From Mycobacterium botniense (GTDB taxonomy: Bacteria; Actinomycetota; Actinomycetes; Mycobacteriales; Mycobacteriaceae), in contig NZ_BLKW01000004.1 of NCBI RefSeq assembly GCF_010723305.1, positions 496,001 to 560,000 of the forward strand: a stretch of DNA of 64,000 nt. The letters are read 5' to 3'. The notes under the pieces are model-generated. The model had not been told where the DNA came from, ran no database searches, and worked only from the letters and a program-made list of their open reading frames with translations. Of this stretch, positions 44,471-53,429 are shown piece by piece. The translations under genes were made by a program, and so were the position numbers. The stretch's first letter is position 1. Each line of letters starts with the position of its first letter.

Positions 44471-46114
44471 ATGCCCGAATGGACGATCGGCGCGGTGCTC
44501 GATGCCATCGCGGACGTCGTTCCCGACCGCCTCATGACGGTGTGCGGTGACCGCCGAAGCACTTTCGCCGAAACAGCGGAGCGGACCAGCCGGCTTGCGA
44601 GTTTCCTGAGCCGGCAAGGGTTTGGTGTCCATCGTCCGCGCGAGGAGCTGGACCGCTGGGAATGCGGGCAGGACCGGGTGGCGCTCATCATGTACAACGA
44701 CCTTTACCCGGACATGGTGATAGCCTGCCTGAAGGCCCGCGTGGTCCCGGTTAATGTCAACCACCACTACTCGCCACGCGAGGTCCACGAGTTGCTTGAC
44801 TATCTGCGGCCGCGGGGCATCATCTATCACCGGTCGCTGGGCAACCGTTTCGCGGAGGTGCTGCCACCTGCTGGCGCCGACGTGCTGGTGTCAATTGAGG
44901 ATGGCAGTAGCGCCCCCCGTCTGCCAGGCGCTGTGTCGCTGGATGACGCGGTTTCCCAAGGGGATACCGACTATCTACCAGGTTCACCAGACGACCTGAT
45001 CATGATGTGCACCGGCGGCACGACCGGCCGTCCAAGGGGGGTGTTATGGCGCCAAAGCGATATGTACGTCGCGTCGATGACTGGAGCTGACCACGCGAGC
45101 GTCGACGAGATCCACCAGAAGGTGCGCAACGAAGGCCGGCCGTGGTTCGCGGTCTCACCTCTCATGCATGCGGCCGGCATGTGGACGGCGTTCTCGGCCG
45201 TCCTCAACGGTTTGACGGTGGTGCTCTACGACGACCGGGATGGGTTCGAGGCGAAGTCGGTGTGGAAAACCGCGGAGCGCGAAAAGGTGGGCATGCTCAC
45301 CATGGTCGGTGACGCCTACGCGAGTCCGCTGGTGGCGGAACTTCAGCGAGGTTCCTACGACCTGTCGTCGCTGTCTGCCATCGGCACCGGAGGCGCGGCC
45401 ACCAACCCGAAGTACAAGCGCGCACTGATGGAGTGCTTGCCGAAGATTACCGTCATCGACGGATACGGCTCCTCGGAGTCCGGCAATGCGGGGTTCGGGC
45501 ACAGTCGGTGTGGGACCGTCAGCGATACGTTCGCACTCAGACCCGGAGGGGCCGTCGTCTCGGCGGACCGAAGCCGGTTCCTGCATCCCGGTGAGCCTGA
45601 GATCGGTTGGGTGGCCAGAACCGGGCGTATTCCACTCGGCTACTTCGACGACCCCGAGGCCACCGAACGAACCTTTCCAGAAATCGCGGGTCAGCGCGTG
45701 GTGATTCCCGGCGACCGGGCATCCCTCGAGAAAGACGGCACAATTCGCCTGTACGGTCGCGATTCCCAGGTTGTAAACACCGGTGGCGAGAAGGTCTTCG
45801 CCGAGGAAGTCGAGGAGGTGCTGCGCGCACATCCCGGCGTAGCCGACGCGCTGGTGGTCGGCCGCCCCAGTGAGCGGTGGGGCCAAGAAGTCGTTGCCCT
45901 GGTGGCGCGGCATCCGGGTGCCGACGTCGACGACACCGCGCTCCGTGCGGTGTGCATGTCGCAGCTGGCCCGTTTCAAAACACCCAAGGCTTTTTTGTTC
46001 GTCGACGAAGTTCGGCGCCTGGGCAACGGCAAACCTGACTACCGCTGGGCAAAACAGGCTGCTAGTCAACAGATACCGAATTCGACTGTACTCGAGGGAC
46101 CGTATGACTCATAG
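44471..46114 (+). CDS. AMP-forming acyl-CoA synthetase (FadD family)
   Basis: A 547-aa ANL-superfamily ligase. Motifs: MMCTGGTTGRPRGVLWRQSD (P-loop, residues 178-197), DGYGSSESGNAGFGHS, GYFDDPEATERTF, NTGGEKVFAEEVEEVL and RLGNGKPDYRWAK with the catalytic Lys near the C-terminus. The LWRQ wording places it with the FadD17/FadD19 type ligases that activate bulky, cyclic or branched acids. Starting at ATG 44471 (MPEWTIGAVLDAIAD). It overlaps the next gene by 11 bases. Confidence 0.9.
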   Translation: MPEWTIGAVLDAIADVVPDRLMTVCGDRRSTFAETAERTSRLASFLSRQGFGVHRPREELDRWECGQDRVALIMYNDLYPDMVIACLKARVVPVNVNHHYSPREVHELLDYLRPRGIIYHRSLGNRFAEVLPPAGADVLVSIEDGSSAPRLPGAVSLDDAVSQGDTDYLPGSPDDLIMMCTGGTTGRPRGVLWRQSDMYVASMTGADHASVDEIHQKVRNEGRPWFAVSPLMHAAGMWTAFSAVLNGLTVVLYDDRDGFEAKSVWKTAEREKVGMLTMVGDAYASPLVAELQRGSYDLSSLSAIGTGGAATNPKYKRALMECLPKITVIDGYGSSESGNAGFGHSRCGTVSDTFALRPGGAVVSADRSRFLHPGEPEIGWVARTGRIPLGYFDDPEATERTFPEIAGQRVVIPGDRASLEKDGTIRLYGRDSQVVNTGGEKVFAEEVEEVLRAHPGVADALVVGRPSERWGQEVVALVARHPGADVDDTALRAVCMSQLARFKTPKAFLFVDEVRRLGNGKPDYRWAKQAASQQIPNSTVLEGPYDS

Positions 46115-46952
46115 GGTGATTGACTGTCTGGTCAATGTGCACTTCGGGGAATCCGACGCGCAGCCGACATGGATGCTCAAGGTCAGGGACGACTACTTCA
46201 AAGGCCCCGAGTCGATGTTCGCGCCGGTCGAGTTGACCGCCCTTCTCGACGAGATGGACGAACAAGGCGTGCAGAAGGCCATTCTCATGGATTCGCTCAG
46301 CACGCCCTCTACTACTGCGCGCAAGTTCGCTGACGCCAAGCCGGAGCGTTTCGCGCTGGCGATGGGCGGTATCAACCTGCTGCGCCCGATGCCGTCGCTG
46401 CGGGAACTCAACGCCGTCGCCAATGATCTTCCGGTCGTGTACGCCGTGGTGGGACCGAGCTTTTGGGGTGACGGCCAGTATCCCCCCAGCGATGCCGTTT
46501 ACTATCCGCTGTACACCAAATGCGCCGAGCTTGACCTGCCGTTGTGTGTCAACACCGGTATCCCGGGTCCACCCATACCTGGCGACGTGCAGCACCCGAT
46601 GCATCTGGACCGGGTGTGCGTGCGCTTTCCCGAACTTCGGCTGTGCATGATTCACGGGGCCGATCCGTGGTGGGATGTCGCGATCCGGCTGCTGATCAAG
46701 TACGACAACCTACGGCTGATGACGTCAGCCTGGTCACCGAAGCGGCTGCCTGAAAGTCTGCTGCACTACATGCGGACTCGCGGCCCCGGCAAAGTGATCT
46801 TCGCGTCGGACTGGCCGGTGCTGCGGATGCGGCGGGTGGTGCCCGAAGCCTGTGCGCTCGATTTACCGCCCGAAATCCTGGAGAACTACCTCTACAACAA
46901 TGCCCACCGATTCTTCTTCGGTGACGATCGCGGCCAGGAACAGGAGCATTGA
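46104..46952 (+). CDS. amidohydrolase-2 family protein, short
   Basis: The 282-aa protein has the amidohydrolase-2 barrel: VIDCLVNVHFGE at the start in place of the usual DxH motif, AILMDSLSTPSTTARKFADA, LCMIHGADPWWDV and VIFASDWPVLRMRRVV. The N-terminal metal-binding Asp and His are replaced (DCLVNVH keeps one His three residues later than usual), so metal binding may be altered. ATG 46104 overlaps the FadD end by 11 bases, so it is cotranslated. It lies just before a FadE pair. Confidence 0.82.
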   Translation: MTHRVIDCLVNVHFGESDAQPTWMLKVRDDYFKGPESMFAPVELTALLDEMDEQGVQKAILMDSLSTPSTTARKFADAKPERFALAMGGINLLRPMPSLRELNAVANDLPVVYAVVGPSFWGDGQYPPSDAVYYPLYTKCAELDLPLCVNTGIPGPPIPGDVQHPMHLDRVCVRFPELRLCMIHGADPWWDVAIRLLIKYDNLRLMTSAWSPKRLPESLLHYMRTRGPGKVIFASDWPVLRMRRVVPEACALDLPPEILENYLYNNAHRFFFGDDRGQEQEH

Positions 46953-46954
46953 CG

Positions 46955-48022
46955 ATGGACCGCTACGAGTTGCGCAGGCTCGACTATAGCTTGTCCGAGG
47001 ACCATGTGGCTTTGCAGACCACATACAGACAGTTTTTCAAAACCCACTGCCCCATCGAAACCGTCCGTGCCGCCGAGCCTTCCGGCTTCGACAAGAACCT
47101 GTGGGAGCGGTTGTGCGCAATGGGCGCGACGACGATGGCGCTGCCGGAGTCCTGCGGCGGAGATGAAGCGACGCTGGTCGACCTGACCCTGGTGGCCGAG
47201 GAGATCGGCCGGTCGCTGGCCCCGGTTCCGTGGATCGACCATGTGTGTGCCACTCGGCTGCTCGCGCGGCTGGGGGCACTGCGGGCAAACGCCGACGACC
47301 TGGTGCACGGAACGCAACTTGCCGCGCTGGACCCGCACATCGAACCAGGTGACGGGCCCAGGCTTATCCCGACCGGCTCGATCGCCGATCACGTCATCAT
47401 GCGCGACGGTGATGCGATCATACGCCTGACGTTTGCCTCCCGACCGGCCAAGGTCGACAATGTCGGCCGGCTGCCGATGGCATGGGTCGACCCGGCTGCC
47501 GCGGACACCCGTACCGTCGTGGCCGGCGGGACCGGCGCGTTGACGAATTACCGGCGGGCGCTTGATGAGTGGCGCCTGCTCACCGCGGCTGCGCTGGTCG
47601 GCCTGGTCGAGGAGGCCATGACCATCGCCGCGGAGTTCGCTAAGACGCGGTACACGCTGGGCGTGCCCATCTCGACGTTGCAGGCCATCTCGCATCCGCT
47701 GGCGAATATGGCGATCACCGTCCAGAGCGGACGCAACCTCGTCCACCGCGCCGCATGGTTCCTCGACAACGAACCCGATGAGCGCCCCGAGTTGGCGCTG
47801 TCGGCGTTCCTGTTCATGGCCGAGGAGGCCGCCAAAGCCGCCACCATGGCGGTGCACATTCAGGGCGGTCTGGGCGTGTCAGCGGAGGCGGCTGCAACAG
47901 CCTACCTGGTGCGCGCCAGGGGATGGCCGCTGGCTGGTGGGGATCCGGCCGCCAGCGCAAAACAGATCGCGGAAATCGTTGCGGCTCGCGAAATCAATTC
48001 GCCAGCGGCGAACCAATGCTAG
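46955..48022 (+). CDS. acyl-CoA dehydrogenase-like protein, small half of a FadE pair
   Basis: A 355-aa protein of the acyl-CoA dehydrogenase superfamily: LSEDHVALQTTYRQFF, TMALPESCGGDEATLVDLTL, and a C-terminal domain with KTRYTLGVPISTLQAISHPL and MAVHIQGGLGVSAEAAATAY. The middle domain is short and lacks SEPxxGSD, as in the non-catalytic partners of heteromeric FadE enzymes. AGGAG precedes ATG 46955. It is followed 17 bases later by the other FadE half. Confidence 0.82.
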   Translation: MDRYELRRLDYSLSEDHVALQTTYRQFFKTHCPIETVRAAEPSGFDKNLWERLCAMGATTMALPESCGGDEATLVDLTLVAEEIGRSLAPVPWIDHVCATRLLARLGALRANADDLVHGTQLAALDPHIEPGDGPRLIPTGSIADHVIMRDGDAIIRLTFASRPAKVDNVGRLPMAWVDPAAADTRTVVAGGTGALTNYRRALDEWRLLTAAALVGLVEEAMTIAAEFAKTRYTLGVPISTLQAISHPLANMAITVQSGRNLVHRAAWFLDNEPDERPELALSAFLFMAEEAAKAATMAVHIQGGLGVSAEAAATAYLVRARGWPLAGGDPAASAKQIAEIVAAREINSPAANQC

Positions 48023-48039
48023 AACGGAGAACCACACCG

Positions 48040-49227
48040 ATGGACTTCTCACGGGTCGAACTGTCCGATGCGGACAAGGCTTTCCTGGACGAGGCACGGG
48101 CGTTCCTGGCGACGCATGTCACCGATGAGGTCAGACGCCGTGATCGTGAAACGGGGGACAACTTCGACGAAGGTGTGCACTTGGCGATGGGCGCCGCGGG
48201 ATATCTGGCCGCCGAGTGGAAGCCGGAGTCTCAAGGTGGTTTCAGCCGGGTGCGGCGCCGTATCTGGGAACTGGAGAAGCGCCGGTTTCATGCGCCGTGG
48301 GTAACCTGGGGCACCACCGCCATGGTGGCCCGGTCGGTGGCGAAGTTCGGTTCGCGCGAACTGCAAGACGAGGTGTTGCCCGGGGTCTTCACCGGCCACA
48401 TCCGGATGTGTCTGGGCTATACCGAACCCGAAGGCGGGTCTGACGTGGCCACCTGTAAGACCCGGGCAGTGCGTGACGGTGAGGACTGGATTATCAACGG
48501 GTCCAAGATGTTCACCACCGGCGCGCACAACTGTCAGTACGTCTTCCTCATCACCAACACCAACCCGGATGCGCCGAAACACAAGAGCCTGACCATGTTT
48601 CTGGTTCCGCTCAACTCAGCGGGCATCGACATCCAGGGCATCCGCACTGTGGACGGTGATCGCACCAACATCGTCTATTACAGCGATGTGCGCGTTCCCG
48701 ACAAATATCGGCTGGGCGAGGTGAATGCGGGCTGGACGGTGTTACGCGAGCCGCTCAACGTCGAGCATGGCGCGGTTGCGGCCGCTCCCGACGGGCTGCA
48801 GGACACGTCGATCATGATGCACCAGGCCGGGTACCTGGCCGAGGCTGTTGACAGGGCCGCGGCGCAGGTGGCGCAGCCCGATGCCGGCGGCCGGCGTCTG
48901 CTCGATGACGAGTCGGTGGCGTATCGGCTTGGCCGCAGCATCGCCCGGATGGAGGCGGCGCTGTCCACTCCGGGCATTTTCGGGCGTGTCGCCATCGCGC
49001 AGACGATGCGCGATATTTCGCCTGACCTGATGGACCTGCTGGGCGCCGCGTCGGCCTTACCGAAGGGAACCGAGGGCGCCGTCGATGACGGAAGCGCCGA
49101 ATACTGCTACCGGTTCGCGCCGCTCGTCGGCATCTACGGCGGCACGCTGGAAGTGTTTCGCAACATGATCGCCCAGCACGTGCTCGGGCTGGGAAAGCCG
49201 GCGTACGCGCCCCCGAAAACATCCTGA
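48040..49227 (+). CDS. acyl-CoA dehydrogenase, partner half of a FadE pair
   Basis: The 395-aa protein begins MDFSRVELSDADKAFLDEAR and has CLGYTEPEGGSDVATCKTRA, WIINGSKMFTTGAHNCQYVF and VPDKYRLGEVNAGW, typical of FAD-binding FadE proteins. The late loop reads GIYGGTLEVFRNMIAQ (Gly where classical enzymes have Glu in EGTxEI). It ends an operon and is convergent with the FadD at 49325 (about 97 bases between). ATG 48016, overlapping the previous stop, is an alternative start. Confidence 0.87.
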   Translation: MDFSRVELSDADKAFLDEARAFLATHVTDEVRRRDRETGDNFDEGVHLAMGAAGYLAAEWKPESQGGFSRVRRRIWELEKRRFHAPWVTWGTTAMVARSVAKFGSRELQDEVLPGVFTGHIRMCLGYTEPEGGSDVATCKTRAVRDGEDWIINGSKMFTTGAHNCQYVFLITNTNPDAPKHKSLTMFLVPLNSAGIDIQGIRTVDGDRTNIVYYSDVRVPDKYRLGEVNAGWTVLREPLNVEHGAVAAAPDGLQDTSIMMHQAGYLAEAVDRAAAQVAQPDAGGRRLLDDESVAYRLGRSIARMEAALSTPGIFGRVAIAQTMRDISPDLMDLLGAASALPKGTEGAVDDGSAEYCYRFAPLVGIYGGTLEVFRNMIAQHVLGLGKPAYAPPKTS

Positions 49228-49324
49228 ACGTCGAACGTGCATCTGCGGCAGCCCTTCTCGGCGTGTCGGCGCCGTAATTGCACGCTCGGCGAGCTCAGGC
49301 CCACAAGACGCAGCGGTTAGCGGG

Positions 49325-51007
49325 TCAGCCCTCGCTGAGCACCTGTTCACGAGCCCACCGGTAGTCAGCCTTACCAGACGGGCTGCGCTCGATCACCGGG
49401 CGAAACACGATCGCCTTGGGTAGTTTGTAGCGCGCGATGGAACCGGCGGCGTGCTCGATCAATTCGCGCTCGCTGGCCTGAGCGCCATCGGCTAGCGCGA
49501 CGACGGCGACGACCTCCTGGCCCCACCGCTCACTGGGCCGCGCGGCCACGACCACGTCGGCCACTGCGGGATGCGACGCGATCGCGGCTTCCACCTCTTC
49601 GGCAAAGATCTTCTCGCCACCGGAGTTGATCGTCACCGAGTCGCGGCCAAGCAACTCGATGCTGCCGTCGGCGAGATGGCGCGCGCGGTCGCCGGGTATC
49701 GCGTAGCGCACGTTGTCGATGAGGGGGAAGGTTGCAGCGGTTTTCGCTGCATCCCCCTTGTAGCCGAGTGGCACGTAGCCGCGTTGGGCCAGCCAGCCAA
49801 CGCCCTCGTGGCCCGGTTCGAGGACATGACTAAGGTCTTCTGCGATCACGCAAGTGTCTGGTCCGGGGGCGAACGTGCCGCTCGACGCCGCTCCCGGGGT
49901 GGAGAAGTGGTGCATCTGGGCGCCGGACTCCGAGGCGCCCACGGCGTCGAAGACGACAAGGCCGGGACGCGCTTGAATCAGGCGTTCCTTGACGTGGGGA
50001 GTCAACACTGCGCCGCCATTGGCCACCACCGTCAACGACGACACATCGGCTATGCGCTTGTCGATTGCTGCCACGAGGGGTCGGGCCATCGCGTCGCCGA
50101 CGACGGTGACGGCTGACACCTTCTCCCGCTCGATCGTGCGGACGGCGTCATCGGCATCCAGGTGGTCGACCACGCTGGGAAAGACAACCGACTGCCCGGT
50201 TGTCATGGCGGTCATAACGGTCCACTGGGCGGCACCGTGTATCAGCGGTGGCAGAATCATGACCTTGGTTGCCGGTACGGCGGCTGCCCGTGCCGCGATC
50301 TCCTCGTAGGAGCCCACCGGCTGGCCGGTGTAGAGATTGCGGCCACCGAAAGACGTCATGAAAATGTCGTGCTGGCGCCACAGCACACCCTTCGGCATTC
50401 CGGTTGTTCCACCCGTGTAGAGGACATACACGTCGTCGGGGGAAGGCTCTACCGGCGGTGGTGTCGGCGAACTGGACGCGATGACGCTTTCGTAGTCCAC
50501 CGCCCCGTAGATCAGGTCATTGCCCGAATCGTCGGCGATCTGGATGAGAACGCGGAGCTGGGGAAGCTCCGGCAGGACCTCAGCTACTCGCGGCGCGAAA
50601 GCCGCGTGGTAGATCAGCGCGCTCGCGCCCGCGTCGGCAAGCAAATAGCGCAGTTCGTTTTTGACGTAACGGAAGTTGACGTTGAACGGCGCGACCCGCG
50701 CCCAGAAGGCGCCAAGCAGCGCCTCGACAAATTCGTTTCCGTTGTAGGCGTAGATGCCCAGTAAATCCTGGCCCACTTCATGGCCGGCGAGCTTGGACCG
50801 CTCGGTGTGACAGCCGAGCCCGCGGGAGTGCAGGTACCCGGCCAGCCGTTTGGAACGCTCGACGATCTGTGCGTAGGTATATCGCCGTTCACCCTGGATA
50901 ACGAATTCTCGATCGGGAAGCGCGGCGGCAACGGCGTCGGCGACGGCCGGAACTGTGAATTGGGTTGCAGCGGTGGGTGTCGCTGCCTCGTCGAGAGTTT
51001 CCGACAT
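49325..51007 (-). CDS. AMP-forming acyl-CoA synthetase (FadD family)
   Basis: A 560-aa ANL ligase: VYVLYTGGTTGMPKGVLWRQ (P-loop), FDAVGASESGAQMHHF, VPLGYKGDAAKTAATF, INSGGEKIFAEEVEAAI and RSPSGKADYRWARE with the catalytic Lys. It is similar to the FadD at 44471, so the two probably activate related, bulky acids. GGAGAGGGG precedes the ATG at 51007. The 266 bases up to the next gene (51008-51273) show no clear gene. Confidence 0.9.
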   Translation of the reverse strand: MSETLDEAATPTAATQFTVPAVADAVAAALPDREFVIQGERRYTYAQIVERSKRLAGYLHSRGLGCHTERSKLAGHEVGQDLLGIYAYNGNEFVEALLGAFWARVAPFNVNFRYVKNELRYLLADAGASALIYHAAFAPRVAEVLPELPQLRVLIQIADDSGNDLIYGAVDYESVIASSSPTPPPVEPSPDDVYVLYTGGTTGMPKGVLWRQHDIFMTSFGGRNLYTGQPVGSYEEIAARAAAVPATKVMILPPLIHGAAQWTVMTAMTTGQSVVFPSVVDHLDADDAVRTIEREKVSAVTVVGDAMARPLVAAIDKRIADVSSLTVVANGGAVLTPHVKERLIQARPGLVVFDAVGASESGAQMHHFSTPGAASSGTFAPGPDTCVIAEDLSHVLEPGHEGVGWLAQRGYVPLGYKGDAAKTAATFPLIDNVRYAIPGDRARHLADGSIELLGRDSVTINSGGEKIFAEEVEAAIASHPAVADVVVAARPSERWGQEVVAVVALADGAQASERELIEHAAGSIARYKLPKAIVFRPVIERSPSGKADYRWAREQVLSEG

Positions 51008-51273
51008 CCCCTCTCCAGTGGTGGTGAGCTCAATCAGCTCATGGCTGGTGCGAAAATAATCGAATCATGAACCCGGGGGCTGTGGTGAGCTGGGTGCCGT
51101 CGAAGCCCGCCATTGTGGCTGAAACAAATGTGGAGGCGGTGTCGGTATGGCTGTTTCCGACGCTGAGCAGCTCATCGGTCGTCGTGATGGCCGCCAGCAG
51201 GGCGCGAGCGTGCACAGAATGACGCGTCATGCCGGCGTGTCGTGTGCGAACACGCACGCTCGCGGTGGAAACG

Positions 51274-52770
51274 TCACGGCACGATCGCCGTACGCGTCAC
51301 CGGCTTCGGTGCGGCTTGGCGGCTGTGCAGGCCGCGTTGCAGCGCACCAAGCAGCGCGTCACGTGTCTCGCGGGGATCGATGAGCTCGTCGAAGCCCATA
51401 TGCTCGGCCGACCGATACGAGGCCTGCAGTTCGGCATTGCGCAGCCTGACGGAAAGGTCTTCACCGGCGTGCGACGCGCGGCTCAACGCAGCAGCGCTCA
51501 TCGCGCCCATCGTCGCGCCCGGGTAGGCGAAAGTGGCCACTTGGTTGTCGAACCCGATCAATGACATCACCATCGAACCGAACCCGTAGGCCTTGCGCAG
51601 CGTGAGGTGCAGTTTGAGGGTCGTCGCCACCGTCTGCGCGGCGAACATTCGCGCGCCGGCACGCAGCACACCGTGGCGCTCGGAGCGGCTGCCGGGCAGC
51701 ATGCCCGGGTTGTCGGCGAGGAAGACGATCGGCAGGTGAAACGAGTCGGCCACCATGATGAAATGTGCTGCCTTGTCGGCGGCGTCGGCATCGATGGAGC
51801 CCGCCAGCACCTTGGGCTGGTTAGCGATCACCGCCACCGGGTGGCCACCGAGATGGGCGAGCGCGCATATGATCGCCGGACCGAACTTGGGCTGAACCTC
51901 GAACCAGTCGGGACGGTCGAACACGACGTCGAGCACGGCGCGCATGTCGTAGATGCGACGGTTATCGCGCGAGACGATGTCGAGCAATTCCGGCGTCGGC
52001 CGTGGTCCGGCAGCTTCGCCGGCCGGCAGCGACGGCGGATACGACCACGCGCTGGGCGGAAAATACGCCAGATAGCGCCGGATCGCGGCGAGCACCGCTT
52101 CGTCGTCGTCGGCGACATTGTGCACCACCCCGCTGGCCAGCGCGACGTCCGGCCCGCCCAGGTCTTCCTTGGAGACGTCTTCGCCGGTCGACTCTTTGAC
52201 GACGGGCGGGCCCGCGGTGAAGATGGCGCCCCGGTGGCTCATGATCCGGAAGTCGCACACCGGAGCGACGAGTGCCCCATGCCCGGCGGAAGGCCCGAGG
52301 ACCGCCGCCACGGTCGGAACCCGGCCCGAACACTGTGTCTGGGCGAGCAGGTCGGTCGGAGTACGCCCATAGTGCGCGCCGGTGGGGCGGAAGCCGGCCC
52401 CGTCCAGCAGCATCACCAGCGGAATCTTGTCGCGCAACGCCAATTCGGCGATGCGGTAGCGTTTGGAGTTGCCGCCCGGGCCGATGCTGCCCGCCATCGT
52501 GGTGAAGTCCTCGGCGCCCACCATCACCGGTGATCCGTTGATACGCCCAGAGCCGGCCACGATCGCGTCGGCCGCAACCTCGCCCCCGACCAGGGTGCCC
52601 AGCTCACGGAAGGTGCCGGGGTCCAGGAGCCGGTCGATGCGTGCGCGGGCGTCGAGCTTGCCCTGTTCGCGGTGCTTGGCCAGCCGCTCCGGGCCCCCCA
52701 TCGCGCGCGCGTGTTCACGGCGACGGTGCAGGTCGTCGAGCGTTGCCTCCCAGTCCTGGGCGTTGGTCAT
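51274..52770 (-). CDS. acyl-CoA carboxylase beta (carboxyltransferase) subunit
   Basis: A 498-aa carboxyltransferase of the AccD/PCCB/MCCB group. It has LDPGTFRELGTLVG, VMVGAEDFTTMAGSIG, VPTVAAVLGPSAGHGALVAP, VIANQPKVLAGSIDADAADK and FLADNPGMLPGSRSERHG, the two carboxyltransferase subdomains with their oxyanion-hole Gly motifs. It would transfer carboxyl from biotin to an acyl-CoA. No alpha (biotin carboxylase/carrier) subunit is in the window, so it must use one encoded elsewhere. ATG 52770 is preferred to GTG/ATG 52794. Confidence 0.9.
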   Translation of the reverse strand: MTNAQDWEATLDDLHRRREHARAMGGPERLAKHREQGKLDARARIDRLLDPGTFRELGTLVGGEVAADAIVAGSGRINGSPVMVGAEDFTTMAGSIGPGGNSKRYRIAELALRDKIPLVMLLDGAGFRPTGAHYGRTPTDLLAQTQCSGRVPTVAAVLGPSAGHGALVAPVCDFRIMSHRGAIFTAGPPVVKESTGEDVSKEDLGGPDVALASGVVHNVADDDEAVLAAIRRYLAYFPPSAWSYPPSLPAGEAAGPRPTPELLDIVSRDNRRIYDMRAVLDVVFDRPDWFEVQPKFGPAIICALAHLGGHPVAVIANQPKVLAGSIDADAADKAAHFIMVADSFHLPIVFLADNPGMLPGSRSERHGVLRAGARMFAAQTVATTLKLHLTLRKAYGFGSMVMSLIGFDNQVATFAYPGATMGAMSAAALSRASHAGEDLSVRLRNAELQASYRSAEHMGFDELIDPRETRDALLGALQRGLHSRQAAPKPVTRTAIVP

Positions 52771-52811
52771 GCTCTCGTCCTTACTCGTCACCATCAGGTT
52801 GGGAGCCTAAA

Positions 52812-52836
52812 GTACTGAACTGCTTACTGTAGCGTC
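52812..52836. promoter_or_regulatory. promoter region with GCTTACTGTAGC element (copy 1)
   Basis: Between the carboxyltransferase and PPOX genes the bases AACTGCTTACTGTAGCGTC contain TACTGT, a possible -10 for the rightward gene. The 12-mer GCTTACTGTAGC recurs at 53376-53387. No clear -35 is seen at either place, so a regulator may be needed, or the repeat may simply reflect a related promoter. Confidence 0.35.
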
Positions 52837-52890
52837 TGCGGCAAGGTGTCCGGTCATCGGCCGCAGGAGCACACCGGAGAAGGGAGCGCT

Positions 52891-53349
52891 GTGACGATCC
52901 GCTTGACGACCGACCAGGCCTGGGAAGTGGTCGCGGATGCACACACCGGAATTCTGACCACCCTGCGTCGCGACGGGATGCCGATCAGCTTGCCGGTGTG
53001 GTTCGTGGCCGAGCACCGCACGATCGCATTGATGACACCGGCCGGCACCAAGAAGATCGCGCGGATCCGCCATGATCCCCGGGCGTCGTTTCTGGTCGAA
53101 TCGGGTAAGCGTTGGGCCGAGCTGCGCGGTGTTCATTTCACCGGGCGTGTCGAGGTTGTCGACGATCCCGATGCCAAGTCCCGCATCGACGACGCGCTCA
53201 CTGCCAAGTACGCCGCGTTTCGTCCCCAACTCGACAAACTGCCTTCAGCCACCCGGGCCTACTACGCCGACGAAGTGTTTCTGCGTTTCGTACCCGACGA
53301 GCGCATCCTGACATGGGACAACGCCCGGATCACCATGGGGCGGACATGA
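52891..53349 (+). CDS. PPOX-class (flavin/F420 split-barrel) protein
   Basis: The 152-aa protein has the pyridoxamine-phosphate-oxidase-like barrel: GILTTLRRDGMPISLPVWFV, MTPAGTKKIARIRHDPRASF and GVHFTGRVEVVDD. It lacks recognisable pyridoxal features and is of the size of mycobacterial F420-dependent reductases of this fold. A GGAG-type site precedes the GTG at 52891. The following gene is a luciferase-like oxidoreductase, which also suggests F420 use. Substrate unknown. Confidence 0.78.
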   Translation: MTIRLTTDQAWEVVADAHTGILTTLRRDGMPISLPVWFVAEHRTIALMTPAGTKKIARIRHDPRASFLVESGKRWAELRGVHFTGRVEVVDDPDAKSRIDDALTAKYAAFRPQLDKLPSATRAYYADEVFLRFVPDERILTWDNARITMGRT

Positions 53350-53375
53350 TCCGAACACGTTGACCCTACCGAATC

Positions 53376-53387
53376 GCTTACTGTAGC
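53376..53387 (+). promoter_or_regulatory. GCTTACTGTAGC element (copy 2) before the leader ORF
   Basis: The 12-base element GCTTACTGTAGC is identical to the one at about 52819. Its TACTGT is a possible -10, and ATG 53397 lies about 13 bases after the TACTGT end, as expected for a leaderless or nearly leaderless transcript. Confidence 0.4.
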
Positions 53388-53396
53388 TTCCCTCAT

Positions 53397-53429
53397 ATGA
53401 GTGATGTGCCGGGGGGCGCCGGCGAATGA
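53397..53429 (+). CDS. 10-codon leader peptide, coupled to the luciferase-like gene
   Basis: ATG 53397 opens a 10-codon ORF reading MSDVPGGAGE, whose TGA overlaps ATG 53426 of the next gene in ATGA. It lies directly downstream of a possible -10. Such short leaderless ORFs coupled to the main gene are common in mycobacteria and ensure ribosome delivery. The Gly codons are partly rare-looking GGG/GGC runs. Its role is inferred from position only. Confidence 0.4.
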   Translation: MSDVPGGAGE

